Made by a program: the position numbers and the translations under genes | Shown here: one piece after another, positions 47,163-60,798 of the stretch | Numbering within the stretch: position 1 is the first letter of the stretch | How the letters are laid out: each line of letters begins with the position of its first letter | The notes under the pieces: generated by a model | Databases searched by the model: none | Told to the model about the DNA's origin: nothing | The model's input: the letters and a program-made list of their open reading frames with translations, nothing else | Assembly: GCF_011290365.1 (NCBI RefSeq) | Contig: NZ_CP049786.1 | Span: forward strand, 2,976,001-3,040,000 | From: Leclercia sp. 29361 | GTDB lineage: Bacteria; Pseudomonadota; Gammaproteobacteria; Enterobacterales; Enterobacteriaceae | Reading direction: 5' to 3' | Length of the DNA: 64,000 bases

Positions 47163-48566
47163 ATGGCAAGTGTAAGTTCACTCGGCGCAGGCACCAGTCT
47201 GAATCTCAATACGTTGTATGACAATTTACAGACAGCGGAGCAGACCAAACTCACGCCGATTACGCAGCAGCAGACCTCTTATAAAGCGAAACTGACTGCA
47301 TGGGGCGTAGTTCAGACTGCACTAACCAAGTTTCAAACTGCTTCAGACGCGCTGAAAAACACCTCTGCGATTGCGCAGTCAAAAGTAACCAGTACCAATA
47401 CCGCATTCAGTGCGACCCTGGCGAGCAGTGCTTCAGCCGGTTCGTACTCGGTAGAAGTAACGCAGTTGGCGGCCGCGCAGACGCTGCTGAGCCCGAAAGT
47501 GGCGAGCAAAGATACCGATCTGGGCGATAGCAGCATGAATTCACGCACTATCACCATCAAGCAGCCGGGTCAGAAAGATCCGTTGACGGTGACGCTGGCC
47601 AGCGACAAAACCAGCCTTGCCGATGTGCGTGATGCGATTAACACCAAGCAGGGCAGCGTTACCGCCAGCATTATCAAGGCGGATGATAACAGTTATTATT
47701 TGTCACTGACTTCCCGTGACAGCGGTGTCGCCAATGAAATGACGATCACCACCGACGACAGCGAGCTGGCGAAATACATTAGCCACGATCCGCTCGATAC
47801 ATCGACAGGAATGAAGGTTCAGGTCCCGGCCGCGGATGCCATCGTCAACATTAACGGTATCAAGATTATCCGTAGCAGTAACGCTATTACCGACGCCCCG
47901 GAAGGCGTAACGCTCAATCTTACCAAGACCAACGTCGGTAGCCCGGAAACGCTGTCAATTGTGAAAGACAATAAGCCGATGACCGATGCGATTCAGACGT
48001 TTGTCGATGCGTATAACTCGTTGCAGACCACCATCAGCAACCAGACGAAATATACTGCGGTGAAACAGGGCGATGGTTCTCAGGATTCCAGCAACGGTGA
48101 CCTGTTGGGCGATGGCACCCTGCGTAATATCCAGACACGCGTGCGCTCTATGGTCTCGTCTGCGCAAGGTACTGGCGAACTGGCGACGCTGTCTCAACTT
48201 GGCATAACTCAGGATATCAATGGCAAGCTTACTGTAGACAGCACCAAGTTAGGTAAGGCCCTAACGGATAAGTCTACCGACGTGCTCGCGTTTCTGTCAG
48301 GCGACGGTAAAACCACCGGCATGGCGACGCAAACCAGCAACCTCTTAAAAGACATGTTAGGCAATGAAGGTTCTGTTAAAAGCGCCACCGACGGCATTAA
48401 CAAGACGTTAAAAAACCTGTCCGATCAGTATGACCGTGTTAACGAACAAATTACCGCCACTATGGCGCGGTATAAAACGCAATTTACCAGCTTAAGTCAG
48501 CTTGTTTCCTCTATGGATCAAACCGGAAGCTATCTGACCCAGCAGTTTAATGCTATGAACAGTTAA
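47163..48566 (+). CDS. fliD: Flagellar filament cap FliD
   Basis: FliD (467 residues from the chosen start) forms the pentameric cap that folds flagellin at the filament tip. ASVSSLGAGTSLNLNTLYDN is the conserved N-terminus, and the coiled C-terminus ends SQLVSSMDQTGSYLTQQFNA. I prefer ATG 47163 (MASVSSL) over ATG 47154, which would add Met-Lys-Lys; AAGGATGAAAAAA could serve either. The central domains D2/D3 are diverged, as usual. First of the fliDST operon. Confidence 0.95.
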   Translation: MASVSSLGAGTSLNLNTLYDNLQTAEQTKLTPITQQQTSYKAKLTAWGVVQTALTKFQTASDALKNTSAIAQSKVTSTNTAFSATLASSASAGSYSVEVTQLAAAQTLLSPKVASKDTDLGDSSMNSRTITIKQPGQKDPLTVTLASDKTSLADVRDAINTKQGSVTASIIKADDNSYYLSLTSRDSGVANEMTITTDDSELAKYISHDPLDTSTGMKVQVPAADAIVNINGIKIIRSSNAITDAPEGVTLNLTKTNVGSPETLSIVKDNKPMTDAIQTFVDAYNSLQTTISNQTKYTAVKQGDGSQDSSNGDLLGDGTLRNIQTRVRSMVSSAQGTGELATLSQLGITQDINGKLTVDSTKLGKALTDKSTDVLAFLSGDGKTTGMATQTSNLLKDMLGNEGSVKSATDGINKTLKNLSDQYDRVNEQITATMARYKTQFTSLSQLVSSMDQTGSYLTQQFNAMNS

Positions 48567-48590
48567 TGAATGATGAGTTGAGGTTCTAAG

Positions 48591-49001
48591 ATGTATACAA
48601 AATCGGGAATTCAGGCCTATGCGCAGGTAAGCGTTGAGAGTGCCGTCCTGAGTGCCAGCCCGCATCAACTGGTGGTTTTACTTTTTGATGGCGCGTTAAG
48701 CGCCATGAAAAAGGCCATGATATTGATTGAGCAAGGGGACATTCCCGGTAAAGGGCAGGCGCTGGGAAAAGCCATCAATATTATCAGTAACGGTCTGCAG
48801 TCAGGGCTGAATCACGAGGTGGGTGGCGAGTTGACCACCAATCTCGACAGCCTCTACGACTATATGACGCGGCGTCTTTTACAGGCCAATATCCATAACG
48901 ATATTGATGCCATTAATGAAGTGATGGAGTTGCTGAACAACATCGCGGATGCCTGGAAAGAGATAGGGCCCAATTCTCAACATATGCGGGACAATGACTA
49001 A
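48591..49001 (+). CDS. fliS: Flagellin export chaperone FliS
   Basis: FliS (136 residues) binds the flagellin C-terminus in the cytoplasm and prevents early polymerisation. It is all helical, with YTKSGIQAYAQVSVESAVLS at the N-terminus and HQLVVLLFDGALSAMKKAM, the hallmark of the family. TTGAGGTTCTAAG precedes the ATG. Its TAA stop shares one base with the fliT ATG. Confidence 0.97.
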   Translation: MYTKSGIQAYAQVSVESAVLSASPHQLVVLLFDGALSAMKKAMILIEQGDIPGKGQALGKAINIISNGLQSGLNHEVGGELTTNLDSLYDYMTRRLLQANIHNDIDAINEVMELLNNIADAWKEIGPNSQHMRDND

Positions 49002-49360
49002 TGGAAGCCAATCTGGGATTGCTCCAACACTATCAGCAGCTGTTAACCACCAGCGCCGCGATGCTGGCTATGTCAAAATCAGGGCGTTGGGATGAACTTA
49101 TTACCTTCGAAGTGAAATACCTGAGCGCCGTTGAAAAGCTGACCCAGTTCCAGGATGCGAATGAGATTGCGCCGCACGTGCAGGCGCAAATTCGCCCCAT
49201 GCTGAGACAGATCATCGATAACGAAATTGAGCTTAAGGCCTTGCTTCAGCAGCGTATGGATGAGCTGAGAACTTTGGTTGGGCACTCCTCCCGACAACAT
49301 AATCTGAATGCAACTTATGGACGTCTTTCTGGCAATATTCTTTTCCCCGCCGATCTTTAA
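49001..49360 (+). CDS. fliT: Flagellar export chaperone FliT
   Basis: FliT (119 residues) is the export chaperone of FliD and, when free, binds FlhD4C2 to reduce class II transcription. Helical throughout, with LLQHYQQLLTTSAAMLAMSK at the start and a Q-rich ALLQQRMDELRTLV near the end. Overlaps fliS by one base (TAATG), indicating coupled translation. Confidence 0.94.
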   Translation: MEANLGLLQHYQQLLTTSAAMLAMSKSGRWDELITFEVKYLSAVEKLTQFQDANEIAPHVQAQIRPMLRQIIDNEIELKALLQQRMDELRTLVGHSSRQHNLNATYGRLSGNILFPADL

Positions 49361-49462
49361 TCCGGTGATGATGACAAGCGGGTGATTATATTTCGTTATA
49401 TCACCCGCTAACTTTCTCCGCCTCGCTCATACTGTCTGTGTTCTTAAACTGGAGCACGGAAG

Positions 49463-50950
49463 ATGAAAAACCCCACCCTTTTACAGTTTTTTCATTGGTA
49501 TTACCCTGATGGCGGCCAACTCTGGCCGGAAGTCGCCGAGCGCGCCGACCTTTTAAACGATATCGGTATCAACATGGTCTGGCTGCCCCCGGCCTATAAA
49601 GGGGCGTCCGGTGGATACTCCGTCGGGTACGACTGCTACGATCTCTTCGACCTCGGTGAGTTCGATCAAAAAGGCTCTATTCCCACTAAATACGGGGATA
49701 AAAACCAGCTGCTGGCGGCTATCGGGGCGTTAAAACGCAACGACATTGCGGTGCTGATGGACGTGGTGGTGAACCACAAGATGGGCGCCGATGAGAAAGA
49801 GGCTATCCGCGTTCAGCGGGTCAATGCGGACGATCGTAATCAGATCGATGACGAGATTATCGAATGTGAAGCCTGGACCCGCTACACCTTCCCGGTGCGG
49901 GCCGGACAGTACTCGGCGTTCGTCTGGGACTACAAATGCTTTAGCGGCATCGATCATATCGAAAACCCCGATGAAGACGGCATCTTCAAGATCGTCAATG
50001 ACTATACCGGCGATGGCTGGAACGACCAGGTCGATAACGAGATGGGGAACTTTGATTACCTGATGGGCGAGAACATCGATTTTCGTAACCGGGCGGTGAC
50101 CGAGGAGATTAAATACTGGGCGCGCTGGGCAATGGAACAGACCCAGTGCGACGGCTTCCGTCTGGATGCGGTGAAACATATTCCGGCATGGTTCTATAAA
50201 GAGTGGATCGAGCATGTGCAGGAGGTTGCGCCGAAACCGCTGTTTATCGTGGCGGAATACTGGTCGCCAGATGTCGGTAAACTGCAGCACTACATCGATC
50301 AGGTGGACGGGAAAACCATGCTGTTCGACGCCCCGCTGCACATGAAGTTTCATGAAGCCTCGCTGCAGGGACGTGATTACGACATGAGCCAGATCTTTAC
50401 CGGCACCCTGGTAGAGGCCGATCCCTTCCACGCGGTGACGCTGGTGGCAAACCACGACACCCAGCCGTTACAGGCCCTGGAGGCTCCGGTCGAGGCCTGG
50501 TTTAAACCCCTGGCCTACGCGTTGATTTTGCTGCGTGAGAACGGAGTGCCGAGCGTCTTCTATCCCGATCTGTACGGGGCCAGCTATGACGACACCGGCG
50601 GTGACGGCGAGACGTACCATATTGAGATGCCGGTGATCGAGCAGCTCGACCAGCTGATCCTCGCCCGCCAGCGTTTTGCCCACGGCGTACAGACCCTGTG
50701 GTTCGATCATCCTAACTGCATCGCCTTCAGCCGCAGCGGCACCGAGGAAGAGCCGGGCTGCGTGGTAGTGCTTTCTAACGGCGATGAGGGTGAAAAGACC
50801 ATTACGCTGGGGGAGAACTACGGTAATAAAAACTGGAAAGATTTCCTCGGCAACTGCGAAGAGTGTGTAACGACCGACGAAACCGGCACCGGCGTGTTTA
50901 CCTGCAACGGCGGCAGCGTCAGCGTGTGGGTACTGGAAGAGGTATTGTAA
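49463..50950 (+). CDS. amyA: Cytoplasmic alpha-amylase AmyA
   Basis: AmyA (495 residues, the E. coli length) hydrolyses alpha-1,4 glucans inside the cell; it has no signal peptide. GH13 signatures: [11 protein letters not shown] (region I), [11 protein letters not shown] with the nucleophile Asp (region II), IVAEYW with the acid Glu (region III), and [10 protein letters not shown] (region IV). It lies in the middle of the flagellar cluster, as in E. coli and Salmonella, with no clear functional link. GGAGCACGGAAG precedes ATG 49463. A REP unit follows. Confidence 0.96.
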   Translation: MKNPTLLQFFHWYYPDGGQLWPEVAERADLLNDIGINMVWLPPAYKGASGGYSVGYDCYDLFDLGEFDQKGSIPTKYGDKNQLLAAIGALKRNDIAVLMDVVVNHKMGADEKEAIRVQRVNADDRNQIDDEIIECEAWTRYTFPVRAGQYSAFVWDYKCFSGIDHIENPDEDGIFKIVNDYTGDGWNDQVDNEMGNFDYLMGENIDFRNRAVTEEIKYWARWAMEQTQCDGFRLDAVKHIPAWFYKEWIEHVQEVAPKPLFIVAEYWSPDVGKLQHYIDQVDGKTMLFDAPLHMKFHEASLQGRDYDMSQIFTGTLVEADPFHAVTLVANHDTQPLQALEAPVEAWFKPLAYALILLRENGVPSVFYPDLYGASYDDTGGDGETYHIEMPVIEQLDQLILARQRFAHGVQTLWFDHPNCIAFSRSGTEEEPGCVVVLSNGDEGEKTITLGENYGNKNWKDFLGNCEECVTTDETGTGVFTCNGGSVSVWVLEEVL

Positions 50951-50960
50951 AGGGTGGAAA

Positions 50961-50987
50961 GCCGGGCGGCGCTACGCTTGCCCGGCC
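50961..50987. repeat. Single REP element
   Basis: Imperfect palindrome starting GCCGGGCGGCGCTACGCTTG and closing CCCGGCC, located between convergent amyA and yedD. Confidence 0.8.
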
Positions 50988-50997
50988 TGCAAATCAC

Positions 50998-51414
50998 TTA
51001 CGGCAGCTTACTGCCGAGCGGATTTTTGCTGAGGTAAGTCGCACATTCGGTGGTCGGACGATCCACGCGCTGCAGGCTCATCCCGTCATACTCAATGGCG
51101 CTGCCTTCGCGATCCAACGGGTAGATATCCAGCTTGCGGGTGACATTATAAAAATCATCCGAACGCAGCATCATTTTCCCCGGTACCGCCACCACGCGCT
51201 GCCACTGCCGGCAGTCCAGGGTGTCCCCTTCTTGCGTCACCACCAGCGTGGCGATCGCTTCCGGGCTGACCATTGCGCTTTGCGGCCCTTTCGACTGCCA
51301 GTACCCTGCCAGTTCAGCCGGGACGGGATGTTTAATCACGTCCTCGTATCGGTCCACCTGCACACAGCCGGTTAACGCCAGCAGCCCCGCCATCATTGCT
51401 ATTTTTTTCATCAT
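50998..51414 (-). CDS. yedD: Lipoprotein YedD
   Basis: A 138-residue predicted lipoprotein. The signal MMKKIAMMAGLLALTGC ends at a lipobox LTGC. The mature part contains VPAELAGYWQSKGPQSAMVS and GDTLDCRQWQRVVAVPGKMM, matching E. coli YedD, whose function is unknown. A second start (Met2) is equally possible. Convergent with amyA. Confidence 0.92.
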   Translation of the reverse strand: MMKKIAMMAGLLALTGCVQVDRYEDVIKHPVPAELAGYWQSKGPQSAMVSPEAIATLVVTQEGDTLDCRQWQRVVAVPGKMMLRSDDFYNVTRKLDIYPLDREGSAIEYDGMSLQRVDRPTTECATYLSKNPLGSKLP

Positions 51415-51480
51415 TGTTCCGTCTATGTCGAAAAAAAAGAGTGTGGCATTAAAGCGGTCGGGTCGCCAGCACCAGAAGGA

Positions 51481-51795
51481 CTAAACCTGCATGGACATAA
51501 CGTCCTGATACGCCTGCATCAGTTTATTACGCACCTGAATGCCCATCTGCATGGAGACTGACGCTTTTTGCAAATCGGTCATCACATCGTTCAGACCAAT
51601 ACCCGGCGCACCCATGGTGAACTTTTCGCCCTGCACGCGCGCGGCGGTTTGCGTATCGCTGATCCGGTCCAGCGCCGCATGCAGCTGGCCCGCGAAGCTG
51701 ACGGTTGACTGCACGTCAGCCACGTTCTGATGACGGGCGGTCATTGCCGTTGCCTGCAACTGGCTGATGACGCTTTCAATCCCCTGTATTGCCAT
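51481..51795 (-). CDS. fliE: Flagellar hook-basal body protein FliE
   Basis: FliE (104 residues) links the MS ring to the proximal rod and is the first rod protein exported. [20 protein letters not shown] and the C-terminal [20 protein letters not shown] are the family blocks. It is transcribed alone, divergent from fliF, from the shared control region 51796-52022. Confidence 0.97.
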   Translation of the reverse strand: MAIQGIESVISQLQATAMTARHQNVADVQSTVSFAGQLHAALDRISDTQTAARVQGEKFTMGAPGIGLNDVMTDLQKASVSMQMGIQVRNKLMQAYQDVMSMQV

Positions 51796-51851
51796 GACTT
51801 TCCCCTGATGGATTTTTACGCGCTCAAGAGTAGCAGCCTGTCAATGAGATA

Positions 51852-51894
51852 AAGGCGTTAAATAGCGTTAAAAAACCAGGTTATTTGACGCATA
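51852..51894. promoter_or_regulatory. Putative FlhD4C2 box between fliE and fliF
   Basis: Half-site AAGGCGTTAAATAGCG (51852-51867) and inverted half GGTTATTTGACGCATA (51879-51894), 11 bases apart. The right part of the first half, AAATAGCG, is exact for the reported FlhDC consensus, and the 10-12-base spacing fits. One box could serve both divergent class II promoters. Confidence 0.65.
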
Positions 51895-52022
51895 GAAAAT
51901 CCCGAAACATCAAATAATGGCACAGCCATGATTATGGAATTTTTGTTGTGTTTGCCGACCCGGGAGTCTGTTTTGTTTCTCCACACGAATAATGAAATCC
52001 ACGATGAGTCACGAGGTACGCT

Positions 52023-55392
<3,370 letters not shown>

Positions 55393-55393
<1 letters not shown>

Positions 55394-56763
55394 TGACCGC
55401 ACGCCTGACCCGCTGGCTCAACACCCTCGACAATTTTGAAACCAAAATGGCGCAACTGCCTGCGGTTCGCCGTTATGGCCGCTTAACCCGCGCCACCGGC
55501 CTGGTGCTGGAAGCGACCGGCCTGCAGCTGCCCCTGGGGGCCACCTGCATTATCGAACGCCAGGATGGGAACGAGATCCGCGAAGTCGAGAGCGAAGTGG
55601 TTGGCTTTAACGGCCAGCGTCTGTTCCTGATGCCGCTGGAAGAGGTCGAAGGTGTCCTGCCCGGCGCGCGCGTGTATGCCAAAAATTTATCCGGCGACGG
55701 ACTGCACAGCGGCAAGCAGTTGCCGCTCGGCCCGGCGCTGCTCGGACGCGTGCTGGACGGTGCCGGTAAACCGCTGGATGGCCTGCCCTCCCCCGACACC
55801 ACCGAAACCGGGGCGCTGATCACTCAACCGTTTAACCCGTTACAACGTACGCCGATCGAGCACGTGCTGGATACCGGCGTACGCCCGATCAACGCCCTGC
55901 TGACCGTCGGTCGCGGCCAGCGTATGGGGCTGTTTGCCGGCTCCGGCGTCGGCAAATCGGTGCTGCTCGGGATGATGGCCCGCTACACCCAGGCCGACGT
56001 CATCGTGGTGGGGCTGATTGGCGAGCGTGGCCGTGAAGTTAAAGATTTTATCGAGAACATTTTGGGTGCCGAAGGGCGCGCCCGGTCGGTGGTGATTGCC
56101 GCCCCGGCGGACGTCTCTCCCCTGCTGCGTATGCAGGGTGCGGCCTATGCCACGCGCATCGCTGAGGATTTCCGCGATCGCGGCCAGCACGTGCTGCTGA
56201 TTATGGACTCCCTGACCCGTTACGCGATGGCCCAGCGTGAAATCGCTCTGGCGATCGGTGAGCCTCCGGCAACCAAAGGCTATCCGCCTTCGGTATTCGC
56301 CAAATTACCGGCGCTGGTGGAACGCGCCGGTAACGGCATCAGCGGCGGCGGGTCGATCACCGCGTTTTACACGGTGCTGACCGAAGGCGATGACCAGCAG
56401 GACCCGATTGCCGACTCGGCACGTGCGATCCTCGACGGTCATATTGTCCTGTCGCGCCGTCTGGCCGAAGCGGGTCACTATCCGGCCATTGATATCGAAG
56501 CCTCGATCAGCCGTGCGATGACGTCCCTGATTACCGAGAAGCATTACGCCCGGGTGCGTAACTTCAAGCAGCTACTCTCCAGTTTCCAGCGCAACCGCGA
56601 TCTGGTCAGCGTCGGGGCCTATGCCAAAGGCAGCGACCCGATGCTCGACAAGGCGATCGCCCTGTGGCCGCATCTGGAAGCTTATCTGCAGCAGGGTATT
56701 TTTGAGAAAGCCGACTGGGAAAGCTCGATCCAGGCTCTGGAAATGATTTTCCCGCAGGTGTAA
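55393..56763 (+). CDS. fliI: Flagellar type III export ATPase FliI
   Basis: FliI (456 residues) is an F1-beta-like ATPase unfolding export substrates. Walker A is [13 protein letters not shown], followed by [15 protein letters not shown], Walker [19 protein letters not shown], and [21 protein letters not shown] [16 protein letters not shown]. Start ATG 55393 overlaps the fliH stop by one base; an upstream frame extension of ten residues lies within fliH and is rejected. Confidence 0.97.
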
Positions 56764-56783
56764 CCGAGTAGAGGGCGAATGTC

Positions 56784-57227
56784 ATGGCACAACACGGCGC
56801 ATTATCCACGCTGAAAGATCTGGCCGAAAAAGACGTTGATACTGCCGCGCAGCAGCTTGGCGCAATGCGCCGCGGGTATCAGCAGGCGGAAGAGCAGCTG
56901 AAGATGTTGATTGACTACCAGCATGAGTATCGCACCAACCTCAACACGGATATGGCCCAGGGCATCGGCAGCCAGCGCTGGATCAACTATCAACAGTTCA
57001 TCCAGACCCTGGAGAAAGCCATAGATCAGCATCGCCAGCAGGTGCTTCAGTGGACCGAGAAGGTTGACCGGGCCCTGAACTTCTGGCGAGAGAAGAAACA
57101 GCGTTTACAGGCCTGGCAAACCTTGCAGGATCGGCAGGTTGCCGCAGCAACCCTGGCGGAAAGCCGTCTCGATCAGAAAAAAATGGATGAATTTGCCCAG
57201 CGAGCAACGATGAGGAGACCGGAATGA
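56784..57227 (+). CDS. fliJ: Flagellar export chaperone FliJ
   Basis: FliJ (147 residues) is the coiled-coil stalk inside the FliI hexamer, comparable to the F1 gamma subunit, and helps recycle chaperones. Nearly the whole sequence is heptad-rich helix ([20 protein letters not shown], then [20 protein letters not shown]). Overlaps fliK as ATGA. Confidence 0.96.
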   Translation: MAQHGALSTLKDLAEKDVDTAAQQLGAMRRGYQQAEEQLKMLIDYQHEYRTNLNTDMAQGIGSQRWINYQQFIQTLEKAIDQHRQQVLQWTEKVDRALNFWREKKQRLQAWQTLQDRQVAAATLAESRLDQKKMDEFAQRATMRRPE

Positions 57228-58423
57228 TCACCCTTCAACAACTGCTTTCGAGCGACACCGACCTTGCGGCGGGCGTTCGGGGCGGAAAAGCGGCCGACGG
57301 CGCGCAGGACTTTCTTTCCCTGCTGGCGGGCGCGTTAACCGATGCCAAAGGCCAGGGCAACGAGGTCGGTCTCACGCTGAACGATCTGCAGACCGCAGGC
57401 GGTAAGCGGGCCGTCGTGGATCTGAAAGCCGACGCCAGCGATATTGATGCCGACACCGACGCCGGGAAACTGGCCGATCTGCTGGCGCATCAGGATCTCA
57501 TCGTCGCCGACGAGAGTGTCACCCAGCCGGGCCTGACCTCCGGCCTGCTGCCCGCAGTCAAAGGCGAGGTGCTGAAAAGCCTGACCCAGGCGGCGAAAGA
57601 GGCTGACAGCAAAACCGAACTCAGCGATGAAGAGCTGGCGGGATTAAGCGCCCTGATGGCGATGCTGCCCCACCAGCAGACCACCACAGCCGCACCACCT
57701 CAGCCGGTGAGCACCGGGGGCCTGGAGGTTAAGGCCTCTCTGACCAGCGATCGTGGCCGTCAGCCTGCGCTGGATACTGATGCCCTGCGCACCGCCAAAG
57801 CCGTAGCCCAGGATAAAGAGGCGACGCTCGCCTCCAACACCCAACTGACGCCAGCCGTTGCCGCCGCGACGACAAAGCAGGCGGCAGAGAGCACCCCGTC
57901 CCCGACCGGGCCGACCATCACCATGGGGCCGATTGTCAGCACCCCGGCCTCAGTGCAGCCGACCTTTGCCGCCGCGCCGGTGGTCAGCGCCCAGTTGGGC
58001 AGCAACGAATGGCAGCAGACCATCAGCCAGCACATCACCCTCTTCACCCGTCAGGGCCAGCAGAGCGCCGAGCTGCGTCTGCACCCGGAAGATCTGGGTC
58101 AGGTGCAGATTACGCTTAAGCTGGATGATAACCAGGCGCAGCTGCAGATGGTCTCAGGCCATAGCCACGTCCGTGCGGCGCTGGAAGCGGCCCTGCCGGT
58201 GCTGCGTACCCAGCTGGCGGAAAACGGTATTGAACTGACGCAAAGCAGCATCAGCAGTGAAAACTTTAACGGGCAGCAGCAGGCTTCTTCCCAGCATCAG
58301 CAGCAGACTTCCCGTTCCGGCAATGCAAGCACATTCGATGAAGAGAGCGATGAGCTGCTGGCAGTACCTGCCTCCCTGCAGTCCGCGGCACGTGGAAACA
58401 ACGCTGTCGATATCTTCGCCTAA
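57224..58423 (+). CDS. fliK: Flagellar hook-length control protein FliK
   Basis: FliK (399 residues) is exported during hook growth, measures hook length and switches FlhB specificity. The long Ala/Thr/Pro/Asp-rich N-terminal ruler is diverged. The conserved C-terminal domain is readable as [20 protein letters not shown] and [20 protein letters not shown]. The tail is Gln/Ser-rich ([17 protein letters not shown]). Last gene of fliFGHIJK, followed by a hairpin region. Confidence 0.95.
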   Translation: MITLQQLLSSDTDLAAGVRGGKAADGAQDFLSLLAGALTDAKGQGNEVGLTLNDLQTAGGKRAVVDLKADASDIDADTDAGKLADLLAHQDLIVADESVTQPGLTSGLLPAVKGEVLKSLTQAAKEADSKTELSDEELAGLSALMAMLPHQQTTTAAPPQPVSTGGLEVKASLTSDRGRQPALDTDALRTAKAVAQDKEATLASNTQLTPAVAAATTKQAAESTPSPTGPTITMGPIVSTPASVQPTFAAAPVVSAQLGSNEWQQTISQHITLFTRQGQQSAELRLHPEDLGQVQITLKLDDNQAQLQMVSGHSHVRAALEAALPVLRTQLAENGIELTQSSISSENFNGQQQASSQHQQQTSRSGNASTFDEESDELLAVPASLQSAARGNNAVDIFA

Positions 58424-58443
58424 ACCTAAACGTCAGAGGTAGC

Positions 58444-58498
58444 GTGATTATCTCCGTCTTTTCGGCCCTTTGACGGCGAGCGGACACGGGATAATCAC
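58444..58498 (+). repeat. Long inverted repeat between fliK and fliL
   Basis: Outer arms GTGATTATC (58444-58452) and GATAATCAC (58490-58498), with inner arms CCGTC (58454-58458) and GACGG (58472-58476) around a TTTTCGGCCC-containing loop. It separates the fliFGHIJK and fliLMNOPQR units; no T-run follows, so it is probably a processing or stability element. Confidence 0.65.
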
Positions 58499-58534
58499 CT
58501 CATTAGCAGTCCCGAAACAGGAAGCACGAATCAG

Positions 58535-59002
58535 ATGACTGACTCCGCCATCACCAAGAAAAGTAAGCGTTCCATCTGGATCCCGCTTCTGGTGTTAATT
58601 ACGCTCGCTGCCTGCGCGACCGCAGGTTACAGCTACTGGCGCATGAATAAAGCACCGTCAGCCGCAGCCAAAGCAGAGCCACCGCCACCCGCGGCCCCGG
58701 TCTTTTTCGCGCTGGATACCTTTACCGTTAACCTGGGCGATGCCGAGCACGTGTTTTACGTGGGCATTACGCTGCGTCTGAAAGATGATGCCACCCGCAC
58801 CCGTCTGAGCGAATACCTGCCGGAAGTGCGCAGCCGTCTGCTGCTGCTGTTCTCGCGTCAGGATCCCACGCAGTTGTCTACCGATGAAGGTAAACAAAAA
58901 CTGGTGGCGGACATTAAGCAAACGCTGGCTGCGCCTCTGGTAAGCGGTCAACCTAAGCAGGAAGTCACTGACGTTCTGTATACAGCTTTCATTCTGCGGT
59001 AA
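58535..59002 (+). CDS. fliL: Flagellar basal body-associated protein FliL
   Basis: FliL (155 residues) surrounds the stator and supports torque under load. It has a short basic cytoplasmic tail, one membrane helix (about residues 15-35, [20 protein letters not shown]), a Pro/Ala linker, then the periplasmic domain ([20 protein letters not shown]). ACAGGAAGCACG precedes the ATG. First gene of fliLMNOPQR; 4 bases separate it from fliM. Confidence 0.96.
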   Translation: MTDSAITKKSKRSIWIPLLVLITLAACATAGYSYWRMNKAPSAAAKAEPPPPAAPVFFALDTFTVNLGDAEHVFYVGITLRLKDDATRTRLSEYLPEVRSRLLLLFSRQDPTQLSTDEGKQKLVADIKQTLAAPLVSGQPKQEVTDVLYTAFILR

Positions 59003-59006
59003 CGAC

Positions 59007-60011
59007 ATGGGCGACAGTATTCTTTCTCAGGCGGAAATCGATGCGCTGCTCAACGGCGACAGCGATAAAACCGACGATCCAAAACCGGGCAAACCGGGCG
59101 AAAGTGACATTCGTCCCTACGATCCTAATACCCAGCGTCGCGTGGTGCGCGAGCGTCTGCAGGCGCTGGAGATCATCAACGAACGTTTTGCCCGTCAGTT
59201 CCGTATGGGGCTGTTTAACCTGCTGCGTCGTAGTCCGGATATCACCGTCGGCGCGATCCGCATTCAGCCCTATCATGAGTTCGCCCGCAACCTGCCGGTG
59301 CCGACGAACCTCAACCTGATCCATCTGAAACCGCTGCGCGGCACGGGCCTGTTCGTCTTCTCGCCAAGCCTGGTGTTTATCGCCGTGGATAACCTGTTCG
59401 GCGGCGACGGACGTTTCCCGACTAAAGTGGAAGGCCGCGAGTTCACCCATACCGAACAGCGCGTCATCAACCGCATGCTGAAGCTGGCTCTTGAAGGCTA
59501 CAGCGACGCGTGGAAAGCGATTCACCCGCTGGAAGTGGAGTATGTCCGTTCCGAGATGCAGGTGAAGTTCACCAACATCACCACCTCGCCAAACGACATT
59601 GTGGTGAACACCCCGTTCCACGTGGAGATCGGCAACCTGACCGGTGAGTTCAACATCTGCCTGCCGTTCAGCATGATTGAACCGCTGCGCGAAGTGCTGG
59701 TGAACCCGCCGCTGGAAAACTCCCGTCACGAAGACCAGAACTGGCGCGAAAACCTGGTGCGCCAGGTTCAGCACTCCCAGCTGGAGCTGGTGGCGAACTT
59801 TGCCGACGTCCCACTGCGGTTGTCGCAGATCTTAAAATTAAAACCCGGTGATGTGCTGCCGATCGAAAAACCCGATCGCATCATTGCCCATGTGGATGGC
59901 GTACCCGTGCTGACCAGCCAGTATGGCACCGTGAACAATCAATACGCGTTACGCGTTGAGCACCTGATTAACCCGATTTTGAATTCTCTGAATGAGGAAC
60001 AGCCCAAATGA
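59007..60011 (+). CDS. fliM: Flagellar motor switch protein FliM
   Basis: FliM (334 residues) forms the C ring and binds phospho-CheY through its N-terminal peptide GDSILSQAEIDALLNG. The middle domain carries the GGXG-type FliG site (NLFGGDGRFPTKVEGREFTH), and the C-terminal SpoA domain resembles FliN. Overlaps fliN as ATGA. Confidence 0.97.
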   Translation: MGDSILSQAEIDALLNGDSDKTDDPKPGKPGESDIRPYDPNTQRRVVRERLQALEIINERFARQFRMGLFNLLRRSPDITVGAIRIQPYHEFARNLPVPTNLNLIHLKPLRGTGLFVFSPSLVFIAVDNLFGGDGRFPTKVEGREFTHTEQRVINRMLKLALEGYSDAWKAIHPLEVEYVRSEMQVKFTNITTSPNDIVVNTPFHVEIGNLTGEFNICLPFSMIEPLREVLVNPPLENSRHEDQNWRENLVRQVQHSQLELVANFADVPLRLSQILKLKPGDVLPIEKPDRIIAHVDGVPVLTSQYGTVNNQYALRVEHLINPILNSLNEEQPK

Positions 60012-60421
60012 GTGATATGAACAATCCGTCCGATGACAACAACGGAGCACTGGACGATCTGTGGGCTGAGGCGTTAAACGAACAACAAGCACCGGCCAGC
60101 AAAAGCGTGGCCGATGCGGTGTTCCAGCAGCTGGGCGGCGGTGACGTCAGCGGTACGCTGCAGGATATCGATCTGATTATGGATATCCCGGTCAAGCTGA
60201 CCGTGGAGCTGGGCCGTACCCGGATGACCATTAAAGAGCTGCTGCGCCTGACCCAGGGTTCCGTAGTGGCGCTGGACGGTCTGGCCGGTGAGCCGCTGGA
60301 TATTCTGATCAACGGCTACCTTATTGCCCAGGGTGAAGTAGTGGTTGTCGCCGATAAGTACGGCGTGCGTATCACCGACATTATTACCCCGTCTGAACGT
60401 ATGCGTCGTCTGAGCCGTTAA
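60008..60421 (+). CDS. fliN: Flagellar motor switch protein FliN
   Basis: FliN (137 residues) is a C-ring SpoA-domain protein that also binds FliH. Acidic N-terminus (NNGALDDLWAEALNEQ), then the conserved core DIDLIMDIPVKLTVELGRTR and PLDILINGYLIAQGEVVVVA. Its TAA stop shares one base with the fliO ATG. Confidence 0.97.
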   Translation: MSDMNNPSDDNNGALDDLWAEALNEQQAPASKSVADAVFQQLGGGDVSGTLQDIDLIMDIPVKLTVELGRTRMTIKELLRLTQGSVVALDGLAGEPLDILINGYLIAQGEVVVVADKYGVRITDIITPSERMRRLSR

Positions 60422-60798
60422 TGATGAAAACCCAGGCCATCGTCTCACAACCCTCTGCAGTGACCGGTTCGCCGCTGCTGCAGGTCAGCGGTGCGCTGCT
60501 GGGTATTATTGCCTTTATTTTGATTGTCGCCTGGCTGGCAAAACGCGTTGGCCTGGCGGGTAAAACCGCCGGCGCGCGCGGGCTCAAGCTTGCGGCCAGC
60601 ACCTCGCTGGGGCCACGCGAGCGCGTGGTGATTATCGAAGTGGAAGATGCCCGGCTGGTGCTGGGTGTCACCGCCTCGCAAATTAACATCCTGCATACCT
60701 TACCGCCTGCGCCGGTCTCTGAAGAGACAGGCAAAGAAGTTCCGGCCGATTTCCAGGCCATGATGAAGAGTTTGCTTAAGCGTTCCGGGAGATCGTGA
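60421..60798 (+). CDS. fliO: Flagellar export apparatus assembly protein FliO
   Basis: FliO (125 residues) is a single-pass membrane scaffold for FliP ring assembly. One helix near residues 20-40 ([19 protein letters not shown]) is followed by a FliO domain ([20 protein letters not shown]). Two consecutive ATGs (60421 and 60424) could start it. Its TGA overlaps the fliP ATG. Confidence 0.94.
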   Translation: MMKTQAIVSQPSAVTGSPLLQVSGALLGIIAFILIVAWLAKRVGLAGKTAGARGLKLAASTSLGPRERVVIIEVEDARLVLGVTASQINILHTLPPAPVSEETGKEVPADFQAMMKSLLKRSGRS

